Shown: piece by piece, positions 35,609 to 46,222 of the stretch
Position numbering within the stretch: position 1 is the stretch's first letter
Layout: each line of letters starts with the position of its first letter
Notes under the pieces: generated by a model
Database searches by the model: none
The model's input: only the letters and a program-made list of their open reading frames with translations
What the model was told of the DNA's origin: nothing
Made by a program: the position numbers and the translations under genes
NCBI RefSeq assembly: GCF_000525795.1
Contig: NZ_AOCG01000001.1
Location: 89,288 to 153,287 of the forward strand
Source of the DNA: Listeria aquatica FSL S10-1188
GTDB lineage: Bacteria > Bacillota > Bacilli > Lactobacillales > Listeriaceae
Direction: 5' to 3'
Length of the DNA stretch: 64,000 nucleotides

Positions 35609-37400
35609 TTAACTTTTTTTTAAAACGATGCTCTTATAAAGCCAAACGGTGATGAAGTAGTAAATGCCATAAATCGCTAAGAATAGTAAAACCGGAATAA
35701 AGAAACGGTAATACGGATTTATTAGCAAGAAGCCAAACATTTTCATCCCGATTGCAACGTGAACAAAGCCGATGATGCCTGGGAAAAGGAAAATAAGAAA
35801 CATTTCTTTTTGGATGGACTGAACAAGAAGTTTCCGTTTTACGCCAATTTTTTCAAGCATTTGATAGCGTCTGATATCTTGTGTTGCTCCTGTCAAAATC
35901 TTGAACATAAGCGAGCTTGCCATCATCGTTAGGAAAGCAAAACCGAGGAAGAATCCCATGAAGACAGTTCCGTTTGCGAAAATTTTGTACTGCGCATATG
36001 AGGCATATTTGCTCATCACTTGAGCATCTTCTCCGTGTCGGTCTTTTTCAAGTTGATCCAGCTTTTTAAGGGACGCTAAGCTGTTTTCAAAGTCAGGCAC
36101 TTTTCCGATGAAAAGCGTATTTTCTTTGAGGTTTTGAGTAGTGAATGCCGCATTATCGACAAACTTGATTTGGCGAGTGCCAATAAATGAATCTGGAACG
36201 GAAAATTGAATAAAGTTGTTCCAAGCAGTACTATCGTTTCTTGGTGCTTCTTTCAAACGATAAGTTTTTGATTTTTCAGTGGCCGAAAAGCTAGTTGTAA
36301 GTGGCGGATTCTGTTTCAGCTCTTGGGTGTTGAAGTAAATCATTTTGCTGTCTGTTTTAAAGTGATAGCTGAAATCTTCGTTAAAATCCATGGAGCGGAT
36401 CACTTTTTGCTCTGCTTTTGTCGGATTTGCTAGCACAACGTCATAAGGGGACATTTTTTCTGCAAGAAGAACGCCGTTATTTTGGAAAGCGAAACCAACC
36501 GCAATGGCTCCCATTCCAAGCGCGATGAGCATCGCTACTGTCGCAAGAACGCGTGAGAGTTGGCTGATTCGGAAGCTTAACTGGGCGTAAGTAAAGGAGC
36601 TAAGGCGTTTACTTTTCTTAATTTGCTTGTCACGCATTTTTTGAATAATGAGTGGCAGGAATGTCGCAAAAAACAGGTAAGTTCCAAAGGTGATGGTAAA
36701 GAGCGCAACGATGATGCCCATAAATTGGGTAGTTTCGATGTCGATCATTGCGTAATAGCCGATCACGAGTAAAATAATCGAGAGAATTGCTTTAAAAACA
36801 ATTGCTTTCTTGCGAATGACAATGCGTTCTGCTTTTGAATCGGCGTGAATCAAATTTAAAATGGAAACATTTGTTAGTCGGAATAAGTTGAACAAAGCGG
36901 CTAATAAGAACAAAATGGCAAAGAAAATGATAGTGACAACCATGGATGGTACGTAAAATGGTGCATAAGTAGTTGAGGTGAATTCTAGCTGTTTCATAAG
37001 AAGATTGCCGACAACGGAAGCGAGCACAGTTCCAAGAATGAGGCCAATGACAAGGGAACAAAGTCCGATAAACATTGTTTCAATGAACATGATAAGCGAG
37101 ATTTTGCGTTTTTTTTGCACCGAGTGTCAGGTACATTCCGAATTCTTGTTGGCGTAAAGAAAATAGAAAAGAAGTTGCGTACATCGTATAGGCTACTGTA
37201 ATAATTGCAAGTAAGATCGAACCAGCATGGAAAACGAAGCCAACAGCCGAAATCATCGAGTTTTCATCAATAAAGGAAGAATTTAAGGCTAGTGTTTCGA
37301 ACATATAAAATATTGAAATGGCCATTACAAGACCAATAAGAAGGACGATATAGTCTTTGAGACGCGTTTTAATACTTGAGAGAGCAAGTTTTAACAGCAT
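35609..37400 (-). CDS. BceB-like ABC transporter permease (one frame shift as sequenced)
   Basis: About 596 residues when one base is removed from T8 (37109-37116), joining MYLTLGAKK to RKISLIMFIETMFIG. The layout is that of antimicrobial-peptide exporters of the BceAB/VraFG type: an FtsX-like block of four helices, then more helices, a large extracytoplasmic domain of about 200 residues (from PYDVVLANPTKAEQ to AQYKIFANG) between helices 7 and 8, and a final FtsX block. It would confer resistance to peptide antibiotics such as bacitracin or lantibiotics. The usual BceRS two-component genes are not adjacent. Confidence 0.88.
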
Positions 37401-37404
37401 ATAA

Positions 37405-38174
37405 TCACTCCCCGTCCTGAACGGCACCAAGTGTTGCCAGTACATCCAGAATTTCTTGGTAGAAAGCTTTACGTTCGCCCGTTCGTTTGAGTTCTTTGTA
37501 AAGTACGCCGTCTTGGATGAAAAGGATGCGCTCACAGTAACTTGCGCTTTGAGGATCATGCGTTACCATCAAAATCGAAACGTCTTGTTCGCGGTTTAGT
37601 TCTGTCATCGCTTCAAGTAAGCCTTGCGCATTTTTCGAATCAAGTGCTCCGGTTGGTTCGTCGCCAAGAATGATGGCTGGTTCGTGGACGAGCGCACGAG
37701 CGGCTGCTGTCCGCTGTTTTTGCCCGCCAGAAACCTCAGCAGGAAACTTCATTAAAATATCTTGAATGCCAAGTTGTTTGGCAACTGTTTCTACGCGTTC
37801 TTTGATTTTTTTTCGCTTTCACATCTTGCAGGGAAAGCGGCAAAGCAATGTTTTCATAGAGAGTTAAATTTTCGAGTAAGTTAAAGTCTTGGAAAATGAA
37901 ACCAAGTGAATTTGCCCGAAAGTCAGCGAGTTCATCGTTTTTCATTTGTGTAATATCGCGACCGGCAATGCTGATTTCGCCATTTGTTGGGCGATCTAGC
38001 GTTGATAGGACGTTTAAGAGAGTCGTTTTCCCAGAACCGGAAGGACCCATAATACCAATAAATTCACCTTCTGCCATCGAGAAAGAAATATCTTTTAATG
38101 CAATAGATTGATTCTCATTTTTCTTACCATAAATTTTTTTCTACATGTTCAACTTTTACAACTTGATTTGTCAA
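37405..38174 (-). CDS. BceA-like ABC transporter ATP-binding protein (two frame shifts as sequenced)
   Basis: About 255 residues after removing one base from T7 (38134-38140) and one from T8 (37806-37813). The product then reads VEKIYGKKNENQSIALKDISFSMAEGEF..., with Walker A GPSGSGKTT, Q-loop FQDFNLL, signature VSGGQKQRTAAARAL, Walker B AIILGDEPTGALD, and switch VTHDP. LolD/MacB-like exporters have this set. The TTG start at 38174 is chosen for AAGGAGG at 9 bases. It overlaps functionally with the permease, which starts 4 bases after the stop. Confidence 0.9.
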
Positions 38175-38246
38175 AGTTAAAACCTCCTTAGTTTTACTCT
38201 ATACACTATCTTAAAGGAATTTCTGAAACTAATCCTGCGAATTAAG

Positions 38247-38282
38247 TGACAAAAAATAGTGATGAAGCTTACATTTTTGTCA
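38247..38282. promoter_or_regulatory. inverted repeat upstream of Bce-like operon
   Basis: TGACAAAAA (38247-38255) and TTTTTGTCA (38274-38282) are a perfect inverted repeat with an 18-base spacer, about 75 bases upstream of the BceA-like start. It is a candidate response-regulator or repressor site; the regulator is unknown. Confidence 0.4.
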
Positions 38283-38360
38283 TTTGATAAAATATTTTAT
38301 GATTGTTAAAGCTTGAAAAGCTGGGTCTTGTGCGATTGTATCGACCAGTGAGTAAAAGAT

Positions 38361-38385
38361 AATCAGTCTAGAGACTGATTTTTAA
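38361..38385. promoter_or_regulatory. short palindrome upstream of multidrug ABC pair
   Basis: AATCAGTC-TAGA-GACTGATT followed by TTTTT. It could be a weak terminator or attenuator in the leader, or an operator, about 90 bases before the ABC gene at 38472. Confidence 0.4.
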
Positions 38386-38471
38386 ACTTTATCCGATTAA
38401 AGCTTGAAAATCATTTTAAATTCGAGTAGAATAAGTGTTCGTCTGATTTTTGTCGAAATGGGAGGGAAACA

Positions 38472-40199
38472 ATGAAAATATTACTACAGCATTTGAAAAA
38501 GTATCGTGTCGAGACCATTTTTTCAACAATCTTTGTTGCGATCATGGTTATTTCTCAACTGTGGCAACCAAAATTACTGCAGCAAGTTTTGGATGCCATT
38601 GTGAAGGACAAGATGGATGAAATTTCGTCGATCGGGATTTTGCTGATCGTAATCGCGGTGATTGGTTTAGTAGCCGGAATTTTAAATACGATTCTATCAG
38701 CCAAAATTGCGCAGGGGGTAGGCGCAGACATTCGCGAAAGCAGTTTCCGCAAAGTCCAAACCTTTTCATTTAGCAACATTGAACGGTTTAGCACCGGGAA
38801 CCTCGTCGTGCGACAAACGAATGACATTACACAAGTGCAAAACCTTGTGATGTTGTCACTTCAATCTTTAACAAGGATTCCGATCATGTTTATCGGAAGT
38901 TTTGTGCTTGCGATGGTGACGCTACCAGCACTTTGGTGGGTAATTATCCTTCTTGTTGTGCTTGTCGTTTTAATTGTCATGCTGACGTTTGGTGCAATGG
39001 GAAAACACTTCGTAAAAATTCAAACTTTCCTTGATAAAGTAAATGCAATTGCGAAAGAAAACCTTGCCGGAATGCGAGTAGTCAAAAGCTTTGTTCAAGA
39101 AGATAATGAAATTAATCGTTTTACTGAAACCAGTGATAAATTAACAGCACATACAATTCGCGTGGGGGTCTTGTTTTCTGTAATGATTCCAGCTTTTATG
39201 TTTGTTTCAAACCTTGCGATCGTCGTTTCTATTTATTTTGTAGGCGACATGGTGAAGGATGATCCAACTGTGATTGGTGCTGTGGCTTCGTTTATGAACT
39301 ACTTGATGCAGATCATGATGGCGATCATTATTGGCGGAATGCTCACGATGATGGCTTCACGTGCCTTTGTTTCACTTGGACGGATTAGTGAAGTTTTAAA
39401 TACAGATGCGGATATTACCTATGATCCAAATGCGAAAGAAGAAGATTTGGATGGTAGTGTGGAATTCAAAGATGTAAGTTTTCGCTACGAAGGAGATGAT
39501 GAGAATGCGTTATCGCACATTTCCTTTAAAGCAGATCCAGGTGAGACAGTCGGGATCGTCGGTGCAACAGGATCTGGGAAGTCGACGCTTGCCCAGCTTA
39601 TTCCGCGACTTTATGATCCACAAGAAGGAGAAGTTTTGATCGGCGGAGAGAATCTGAAGAAGGTCAACAAGAAAACGCTTCGTCAAACGGTTTCTCTTGT
39701 TTTACAACGAGCTGTCCTTTTCTCCGGAACAATTTCGGATAATTTGCGTCACGGGAAGCAAAATGCTTCTGAAACAGAAATGGAAAATGCCACGACGATT
39801 GCGCAGGCGAAAGAGTTTATTGAACGACAAGATAAACGCTATGAAGCGATTGTTGAAGAGCGAGGAAACAACTATTCTGGTGGTCAGAAGCAACGACTTT
39901 CGATTTCGCGTGGTGTAATTGGAACACCGAAAATTTTAATTCTTGATGATTCGACGAGTGCGCTCGATGCCAAATCTGAAAAGTTAGTCAAAGAGGCGCT
40001 TGCAAACGAATTAAATGACACGACCACCTTTATTATCGCGCAAAAGATTTCTTCTGTTATTCAAGCAGACAAAATCCTAGTTCTTGATAAAGGAAAGCTC
40101 GTTTCAGTTGGAAGCCATCATGAACTGCTTCAAACAAGCTCGGTTTACCAAGAAATCTATGAAACACAAAAAGGGAAGGATGTGTTCGAAAATGAGTGA
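38472..40199 (+). CDS. multidrug ABC transporter, half 1 (degenerate-site subunit)
   Basis: 575 residues: a six-helix exporter membrane domain (about 10-310) followed by an ATPase domain (about 340-570). Walker A is [10 protein letters not shown], the signature is [16 protein letters not shown], Walker B is [12 protein letters not shown], with Asp instead of the catalytic Glu, and the switch position is IIAQKIS with Gln instead of His. These are the marks of the non-catalytic site in heterodimeric exporters such as BmrC/BmrD, YheI/YheH and TM287/288. The stop overlaps the partner's start by 8 bases. GGGAGG precedes the ATG. Confidence 0.93.
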   Translation: MKILLQHLKKYRVETIFSTIFVAIMVISQLWQPKLLQQVLDAIVKDKMDEISSIGILLIVIAVIGLVAGILNTILSAKIAQGVGADIRESSFRKVQTFSFSNIERFSTGNLVVRQTNDITQVQNLVMLSLQSLTRIPIMFIGSFVLAMVTLPALWWVIILLVVLVVLIVMLTFGAMGKHFVKIQTFLDKVNAIAKENLAGMRVVKSFVQEDNEINRFTETSDKLTAHTIRVGVLFSVMIPAFMFVSNLAIVVSIYFVGDMVKDDPTVIGAVASFMNYLMQIMMAIIIGGMLTMMASRAFVSLGRISEVLNTDADITYDPNAKEEDLDGSVEFKDVSFRYEGDDENALSHISFKADPGETVGIVGATGSGKSTLAQLIPRLYDPQEGEVLIGGENLKKVNKKTLRQTVSLVLQRAVLFSGTISDNLRHGKQNASETEMENATTIAQAKEFIERQDKRYEAIVEERGNNYSGGQKQRLSISRGVIGTPKILILDDSTSALDAKSEKLVKEALANELNDTTTFIIAQKISSVIQADKILVLDKGKLVSVGSHHELLQTSSVYQEIYETQKGKDVFENE

Positions 40200-41964
40200 G
40201 TTTAGACAAATCACGAAGTTCTTCTGGCACTACCTTCGCGCCTATAAACTTCAACTATCTGTGATTATTCTTGCGATTGTCGGGGCTACTTTCTTACAAG
40301 TAAAAGCGCCACAATATGTCGGGAAAGCGGTACAGGAATTAGCGGATTATGCAGTGAAACTTATAACAACGGGTGTGGATGACAAATCCGATTTTCACCA
40401 TATTCTGCTTATGTTGCTTTTATTCTATGTTTTAACGTCTGTTGCGATGTTTGTCCAAAATATCATCATGGCGGGTGTTTCAGGGAAAGCAACGAACCGG
40501 ATGCGGATTGGACTTTTCAAGAAAATGGAAAAACTATCGATTCGCTTCTTTGATAGCCACAATGATGGCGAGATGTTGAGTCGCTTTACGAGTGACATGG
40601 ATAACATTTCAAACACGCTCAACCAAGCGCTTGTTCAAGTGCTTTCGAATTTGGCGCTCATGATCGGGGTTATCATCATGATGTTCACGCAAAATGTAGA
40701 ACTTGCTCTTGTTACACTGATCGCGGCACCGTTTGCAGTGATTATCGCAGGGATTATCATTCGGAAAGCGCGCCGCTATGTGGACTTGCAACAAGATAGC
40801 TTAGGTCGCTTAAATGCCTATATTGATGAAAAAATCTCTGGTCAAAAAGTGGTCATCACAAATGGTCTTGAAGAAGAAACCATTAGCGGTTTCTTAAAAC
40901 ACAATGAAATCGTTAAAAATGCAACGTATAAAGGTCAAGTTTATTCTGGCTTGTTGTTCCCCGTGATGCAGGGTATTTCGCTTGTTAATACGGCGATTGT
41001 TATTTTCTTCGGTGGTTATCTTGCTTTAAATGGAAGTCTTGACCGGACGGTAGCACTTGGCCTCATCGTGATGTTCGTTCAGTATTCGCAACAATTTTAT
41101 ATGCCACTTACACAGATTTCTTCGCAGTACAGCATGCTTCAACTGGCACTTACTGGTGCGCGTCGTGTGAGTGAAGTCTTTAAAGAACAAGATGAAGTGG
41201 AACGTCCAAATGTTCAAACGATTGATGGTGTTCATAAAAAAGTAGAATTGAATCATGTGAAATTTGGTTACACACCAGATAAACCAGTTCTAAAAGATGT
41301 GACGATCGGTCTTGAAAAAGGTCAGATGGTTGCGGTGGTTGGACCAACAGGTTCTGGGAAGACAACGATCATGAACTTGTTGAATCGTTTCTACAATGTT
41401 GATAGTGGTGAGATTCTTTTTGATGGAAAAGATATTCGCGACATTGAACTGCATTCACTCAGGAAACAGGTGGGAATAGTCTTACAAGATTCTGTGCTCT
41501 TTTCTGGAACTATCCACGATAATATTGCATTTGGGAAACCGGATGCAACGCGTGAAGAAGTTATCGCAGCTGCGGAACAAGCGCATATTCATGAGTTTAT
41601 TATGTCGCTTGATAAAGGCTATGATACAGAAATTAGCGATGAGAATAGTATTTTCAGTGTTGGACAGAAACAATTAATTAGTATTGCAAGGACGATTTTA
41701 ACCAATCCAAGCCTGCTTATTCTAGATGAAGCAACAAGTAATGTGGATACAGTTACGGAAAGTAAGATTCAAACGGCGATGGATAATGTGATTTCAGGAC
41801 GAACAAGTTTCGTTATCGCGCACCGTTTGAAGACGATTTTAGGTGCCGACCATATTGTTGTACTTCGAAATGGTGAAGTGATTGAGGAAGGAACGCATGA
41901 ATCACTTCTTAAACAACAAGGTTTCTATGCAGAACTTTATCACAATCAATTTGTACTAGAATAA
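40192..41964 (+). CDS. multidrug ABC transporter, half 2 (catalytic subunit)
   Basis: About 590 residues with the same membrane-plus-ATPase order. Walker A is [10 protein letters not shown], Walker B is [12 protein letters not shown] with the catalytic Glu, and the switch is VIAHRLKT. The signature is [14 protein letters not shown], so its ABC motif deviates (SVGQ for SGGQ) and pairs with the partner's degenerate nucleotide site, giving one active and one inactive ATP site. The ATG at 40192 is inside the end of half 1 with AAGGGAAGGA upstream. The substrate is probably drugs or lipids. A terminator follows. Confidence 0.94.
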   Translation: MSEFRQITKFFWHYLRAYKLQLSVIILAIVGATFLQVKAPQYVGKAVQELADYAVKLITTGVDDKSDFHHILLMLLLFYVLTSVAMFVQNIIMAGVSGKATNRMRIGLFKKMEKLSIRFFDSHNDGEMLSRFTSDMDNISNTLNQALVQVLSNLALMIGVIIMMFTQNVELALVTLIAAPFAVIIAGIIIRKARRYVDLQQDSLGRLNAYIDEKISGQKVVITNGLEEETISGFLKHNEIVKNATYKGQVYSGLLFPVMQGISLVNTAIVIFFGGYLALNGSLDRTVALGLIVMFVQYSQQFYMPLTQISSQYSMLQLALTGARRVSEVFKEQDEVERPNVQTIDGVHKKVELNHVKFGYTPDKPVLKDVTIGLEKGQMVAVVGPTGSGKTTIMNLLNRFYNVDSGEILFDGKDIRDIELHSLRKQVGIVLQDSVLFSGTIHDNIAFGKPDATREEVIAAAEQAHIHEFIMSLDKGYDTEISDENSIFSVGQKQLISIARTILTNPSLLILDEATSNVDTVTESKIQTAMDNVISGRTSFVIAHRLKTILGADHIVVLRNGEVIEEGTHESLLKQQGFYAELYHNQFVLE

Positions 41965-41970
41965 ACCTGA

Positions 41971-42008
41971 AACACAGCTTTTTCTTTGAAGAAGCTGTGT
42001 TTTTTTCA
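41971..42008 (+). terminator. terminator of multidrug ABC operon
   Basis: AACACAGCTTTTT and AAGAAGCTGTGTTT form an 11-12 base stem, then T7. Confidence 0.9.
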
Positions 42009-42045
42009 TATGATAAAAGAAAAAGTTGTTTAAAGGAGAAAAGGA

Positions 42046-42411
42046 ATGAAAAAGCATTTACTTGTTATACTGGGTGTCTGTCTTTTGATTTTATCAGCCT
42101 GCGGGCAAAAGCAACAAATGAAAGATCCTTATGTAATATACACGGGAACGATCAGTCAAAATGGAACAAGTGATGCTAAAAGTATCTTTGTGGATCAACT
42201 TGAGTCAGAAGATGGGAAGGTAATTAAAGGTCCAATTGAACTAGCTTCGATCAGTAAAATCACTAATCAGAAGGATGAGCGACCGATAAATGTGGCGGAT
42301 CTAGTAGCTGGCGATAAAGTGGAAGTCTATTTAAAAAGCGGTTCCTCGTTTCAAGACGCAACACCTAAAAAAGTTCGTTATCAGGATATCCTAAAAATCA
42401 TTAAAGAATAA
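42046..42411 (+). CDS. putative lipoprotein
   Basis: 121 residues with a lipoprotein signal peptide: MKKHLLVILGVCLLILSAC, lipobox LSAC with Cys at 19. The mature part (about 100 residues) has alternating beta-strand character (YVIYTGTISQNG, KSIFVDQLE, GDKVEVYLKSG) like small OB-type secreted DUF3221-type proteins, but I cannot name the family firmly. It is anchored outside the membrane. AAAGGAG precedes the ATG. It is alone between terminators. Confidence 0.82.
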   Translation: MKKHLLVILGVCLLILSACGQKQQMKDPYVIYTGTISQNGTSDAKSIFVDQLESEDGKVIKGPIELASISKITNQKDERPINVADLVAGDKVEVYLKSGSSFQDATPKKVRYQDILKIIKE

Positions 42412-42574
42412 AAAACGTTTTTAGTTGCAAAAGATAACAAAAAAAGGTGAAATAATGCGCATTTTTGTCTATGAATTTGTACAATCTGTGAACTTTTGGA
42501 AAAATAGGTTTGAAAATTTTATTTTAGCGTAAAATAATGAGTAAGAAAGGGGTTACATTTAGGAGGTATAAACA

Positions 42575-42799
42575 ATGCAAAACAGAAGGGATGGTCTTAA
42601 AGCAACAGCAGAAGATTTTAAACAGTTAGAGCAATTATTCATAGAGATGCAGGATTTGCTAGTTATGAAAGAAGAAAAAAATAGCTTTGAGGTATTGGTG
42701 GAGATTGAACAACTCTTGGAAAATTATCGGTTACGACAATCTTTTTCAAGCCAAGAAATGGAAACACATTACGCTGCGAAACTTGAAAGCTTGTCGTGA
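42575..42799 (+). CDS. hypothetical small protein
   Basis: 74 residues, acidic, likely two amphipathic helices (DFKQLEQLFIEMQDLLVMKEE and FEVLVEIEQLLENYRL). No signal peptide, membrane segment or known motif. It is real by its AGGAGG at a good distance, separate leader and own terminator. Function unknown. Confidence 0.7.
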   Translation: MQNRRDGLKATAEDFKQLEQLFIEMQDLLVMKEEKNSFEVLVEIEQLLENYRLRQSFSSQEMETHYAAKLESLS

Positions 42800-42824
42800 G
42801 AGAACAAAATATGGAGAGGATAGT

Positions 42825-42861
42825 TAAAAGGATTTGAACGTCAAGTTCAAATCCTTTTTTA
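42825..42861 (+). terminator. terminator of the small hypothetical gene
   Basis: AAAAGGATTTGAAC pairs with GTTCAAATCCTTTT over a 4-base loop, followed by T. Confidence 0.93.
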
Positions 42862-43075
42862 GTTAGTTGTAAAATCAATTAGATAAAATGAATTTAAATG
42901 GAATGTTTTGCTTTTGTTCTTTTCAAAATGCTTTCAAAAAAGCGGCAAGTACGAGTGGGCTTCCAAATAGAAGAAGCGGTTTGTTCGATTTCTTGTTGTT
43001 AAGGTTCCGCTTATTTCTATTTTTCACTATATTCATGGTAAGATAAAGCTAATTAATCACGGAGGGGTTTTGTTC

Positions 43076-43784
43076 ATGCGGCTAGATAAACTATTGGCAA
43101 ATACGGGGATTGGAACGCGTAAAGAGGTAAAGGGGATATTAAAAAAAGGCAATGTCTGGGTGAATGGAAAGCAAGTTAAAGATGGTGGGTTACAAGTAAC
43201 TCCTGGATCGGATGAAGTTGTAGTAAATGGAAATATGGTCCAATTTTCTGAGTTCTCGTACTGGATGTTAAACAAACCACAAGGAGTTGTTAGTGCAACG
43301 GAAGATAAGGTTGACCGGACGGTAATGGATCTCTTTAAACCGGAGGATAGGCGTAAAGGGCTTTTTCCTGTGGGACGACTTGACAAAGATACGGAAGGAT
43401 TACTTTTGATAACGAATGACGGTGCGCTTTCGCATCAGTTGTTATCCCCAAAGAAACATGTTGATAAGGTATATTTTGTAAAAGTAACAGGTGAACTTAC
43501 GAAGGAAGATCAAATCGCTTTTGAAAACGGAGTTGTTTTTCTTGATGGGTACAAAGCGCTTCCAGCAAAACTAGAGATTCTTGCTGCTGGTGAGGCGCTT
43601 GTGACGATTCGTGAGGGGAAATTTCATCAGGTGAAAAAGATGTTTGAGGCATGTGGAAAAAAAAGTGACCTATTTAAAACGGGAGAAGATGGCGAACTTG
43701 GAACTTGATGAATCCTTGCCACTTGGTGCATATCGGCCGCTTACAAAGCAGGAACTTGATCTGTTATTTGCGAGTCAAATTTAA
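43076..43784 (+). CDS. RsuA-type rRNA pseudouridine synthase (3' frame shift)
   Basis: About 235 residues when one A is removed from A8 (43657-43664): the tail becomes CGKKVTYLKRERMANLELDESLP...LLFASQI. An S4 RNA-binding domain (1-55: MRLDKLLANTGIGTRKEVKGILKKG) is followed by the synthase domain with the catalytic Asp in FPVGRLDKDTEGLLLITNDG (about 100-119). It is the RsuA/RluE branch, making a pseudouridine in 16S or 23S rRNA. GGAGGGG is 8 bases before the ATG at 43076. The 3' end overlaps the TetR gene tail to tail by 21 bases. Confidence 0.9.
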
Positions 43785-44329
43785 AATGAAGTAGAGCTGT
43801 TCAGACATATAGTGAGGTGAAAACTGGAAGTCTGTTTCTGCCCAGTAGACAATCATCCCAAAGATTGCATGAGCTTGGTAACTTGCGAGCAGTTCGAGAT
43901 TGGCATTTCCAGTTGGATAATGGGAATGAAGTGCATCTCTTAAGGCCAACTCTTTGATGACCTCACAAATTTGATTTTGAAAGCCAGGACTGATTTTGGC
44001 GTGGATGACTTGACGATAAAAATCACGGTTTTTATAGACGTGTTCAAAAATTTTAATCATTTCTGGGCGAAGTCGGCTGAGTGAGAAATCCGTTTCTTTT
44101 TGGTAAGGGTCATCATAAGCGGTGCGCAAATCTTGGAGGACAAAGTGAATCAATTCATCAAGTAAATCTTGTATTTCTTGGTAGTGTCTGTAAAAAGTTG
44201 AACGATTTACATCAGCTTTACGAACAAGGTCAGATACGGTGATTTGTGCAGGAGTTTTGTTTTCAAGTAGTTGAAGAAAAGCGGTATGAAAAGCTTTTTT
44301 TGGTTTTTTTGTGTACGGCGATCTGACAT
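43764..44329 (-). CDS. TetR family regulator (two frame shifts near the start)
   Basis: About 187 residues. The best start is the ATG at 44329, 8 bases after AAAGGAGC. Removing one base from each of two neighbouring T7 runs (44295-44301 and 44304-44310) gives MSDRRTQKTKKAFHTAFLQLL and joins the main frame. HTH: ITVSDLVRKADVNRSTFYRHY (about 30-50). The C-terminal ligand domain is of the TetR_C_11-like type. It is divergent from the SDR gene at 44496, so it probably represses that gene; the inducer is unknown. Confidence 0.85.
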
Positions 44330-44495
44330 GGATTTTAGCTCCTTTCAAGAGGATATGCTACATATACCATAAAAAGTGTTGCTTATGCAACACTTTATCA
44401 CTGTTTTACTGATTGAATCCGTTTACAAGTAGGAATATACTTAGATTAGGAGTGAGATGAGTCTCGCGACAAAAGCAATCAAGGGGGAATAAATA

Positions 44496-45257
44496 ATGGA
44501 TAAATTGGTGGGTAAAGTAGCAGTCGTAACTGGTGCGGCTTCTGGAATGGGGAAACAAATTTCTATCTTATATGCCAAGGAAGGCGCAAAAGTTATTGTT
44601 GCGGATTTAAATTTAGAAGCTGCAGAAAAGACAGTTGAGGAAATAAAAGCTGCTGGCGGTGAAGGAAGAGCCATTGTGGCAAATGTGATGAAACAAGAAG
44701 ATGTAGAAAATATAATCGATCAGGCGATAGAAGTTTATGGGGGACTAGACATTCTGGTTAATAATGCAGGAATCATGGATAATTTTGTTCCGGTTGCCGA
44801 ATTAACAGACGAGCTTTGGGACCGAGTGCTTGCGATTAATACAACAGGTGTCATGCGAGCGATTCGAAAAGCCGTTCCTATTTTTGAAAAAGCAGGCGGT
44901 GGCGTAATTGTGAATATTGCTTCAGCGGGTGGACTTTACGGTTCTCGTGCAGGTGCGGCATATACAGCATCGAAACATGCAGTTGTTGGACTGACGAAAA
45001 ATGTAGGATTCCAATATGCAACAAAAAATATTCGCTGTAATGCAATTGCGCCTGGAGCGGTCAATACAAATATTGGGAATACAATCACTGCACCAAGCGA
45101 ATTCGGTCAAGCTCGGGCAATGATTGGAATGGGAGTGAGTCCACGAACGGGCGAGCCGGAAGAAATTGCTAAAGTTGCCCTATTTCTTGCCTCTGATGAT
45201 GCGAGCTTTGTTAATGGGGTAGTTGTTCAAGTAGACGGTGGCTGGACGGCTTACTAA
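44496..45257 (+). CDS. short-chain dehydrogenase/reductase
   Basis: 253-residue classical SDR. The cofactor motif is VTGAASGMGKQI (11-22), NNAGIMDN follows at about 88-95, the catalytic Ser is in VNIASAGGLYG (about 138-148) and Tyr/Lys in YTASKHAVVGLT (about 155-166). The C-terminal FVNGVVVQVDGGWTAY is typical of the 3-oxoacyl-ACP reductase/glucose dehydrogenase-like group. D at the end of beta 2 (VADLNLE) suggests NAD preference. Substrate unknown. It is divergent from the TetR gene. A strong terminator follows. Confidence 0.9.
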   Translation: MDKLVGKVAVVTGAASGMGKQISILYAKEGAKVIVADLNLEAAEKTVEEIKAAGGEGRAIVANVMKQEDVENIIDQAIEVYGGLDILVNNAGIMDNFVPVAELTDELWDRVLAINTTGVMRAIRKAVPIFEKAGGGVIVNIASAGGLYGSRAGAAYTASKHAVVGLTKNVGFQYATKNIRCNAIAPGAVNTNIGNTITAPSEFGQARAMIGMGVSPRTGEPEEIAKVALFLASDDASFVNGVVVQVDGGWTAY

Positions 45258-45272
45258 AGCATATGATATGAA

Positions 45273-45305
45273 AAAAAGAGGGGCGAGATTTTCCGCCCCT
45301 CTTTC
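45273..45305. terminator. convergent terminator between SDR and gbuC
   Basis: AAAGAGGGGCG pairs with CGCCCCTCTTT (45294-45304); the plus strand has CTTTCTTT and the minus strand T7 after the stem. Confidence 0.93.
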
Positions 45306-45311
45306 TTTATA

Positions 45312-46210
45312 TTATTTTTTTAGATCTTCAATCGAATTTATGTTTTTCATATAGGTAGGAACGGCTAGACCAACACGCGCTCCTTTTAAGTTCACACCTA
45401 GATTTTCAACATCTTTTTTTGTAATCCTTGTAGTAAACACCAGATGTGTTTGGCAACCAAGCAGCGACCATACCATCAGCTGCGCCAGTTGCAATGGATG
45501 CCCACATAGGCTGGATTTCCATGGCTTGAATCGTTGGTTTGTAGCCAATATCACTTAGCACTTCTGCTACAACGTTTGTCGAAGCAATTTCAGAGTCCCA
45601 AGCCACGTAGGTTAACTTGATTTTATCACCGTTTACCTTTTTAACACCATCTGTCCATTTTTTGACTTTATCTGGATTGTCTTTGATCCATTTTCGAGCT
45701 GCTTTTTTCGGGTCAGTTCCATCGTTAACTTGCAACATCACATCAGACATTTCTTCGGCTGTCCAGTTAAAGCGGTCTAATACTGTATAAGCAGAAGGCA
45801 TATCTTTTTTCAGCCCTTTACGGACCATTGTATTGATATTTTCAGCGTCCCCATAAACATTTTTAGGATCCTTTCAAGAATTTCAAGTCAAATTTTGTGA
45901 ACATCCAGTGAGGCGTCCAGCCAGTTACGACGATTGGACGTTTGTCTTTAATAGCTTTTTCAAGTGTTGAAGTCATTGCTGCTGTCGAACTTGTCTGAAG
46001 CTGCCAGTTATAATCATCGAGCTTGTAGTCCTTAATGGCATTTTGAGTGGACAGCATAATACCAGCACCAGCATCAATTCCAGTAATTGTATAATTGATT
46101 TGTTCGCCAAGTGGTTTATCTGGATCGTACTCAGCAAGCTCCGTTCCACAAGCGGATAAGATGAGGAAAAGAGCACTAAGCAAGGCTAAAATTGAAAGCT
46201 TTTTGCGCAT
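45312..46210 (-). CDS. gbuC: glycine betaine ABC transporter substrate-binding lipoprotein GbuC (two frame shifts)
   Basis: About 298 residues after removing one base from CC (45870-45871) and from T7 (45414-45420). Lipoprotein signal MRKKLSILALLSALFLILSACG (Cys at 21). The OpuAC-like domain shows IDAGAGIMLSTQNAIKDY, the ligand-cage aromatic VVTGWTPHWMF, VAWDSEIASTNVV, and AAWLPNTSGVYY with Trp residues that enclose the quaternary ammonium group. It delivers glycine betaine to GbuAB for osmotic and cold protection. It is last in gbuABC, 12 bases after gbuB. Confidence 0.93.
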
Positions 46211-46222
46211 CTTACTTCCTCC

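Noticed and set aside
42862..43060. Possible regulatory RNA between the small hypothetical gene and the pseudouridine synthase gene
   Set aside because: No stable long stems or terminator found; only a plausible leader and ribosome site.
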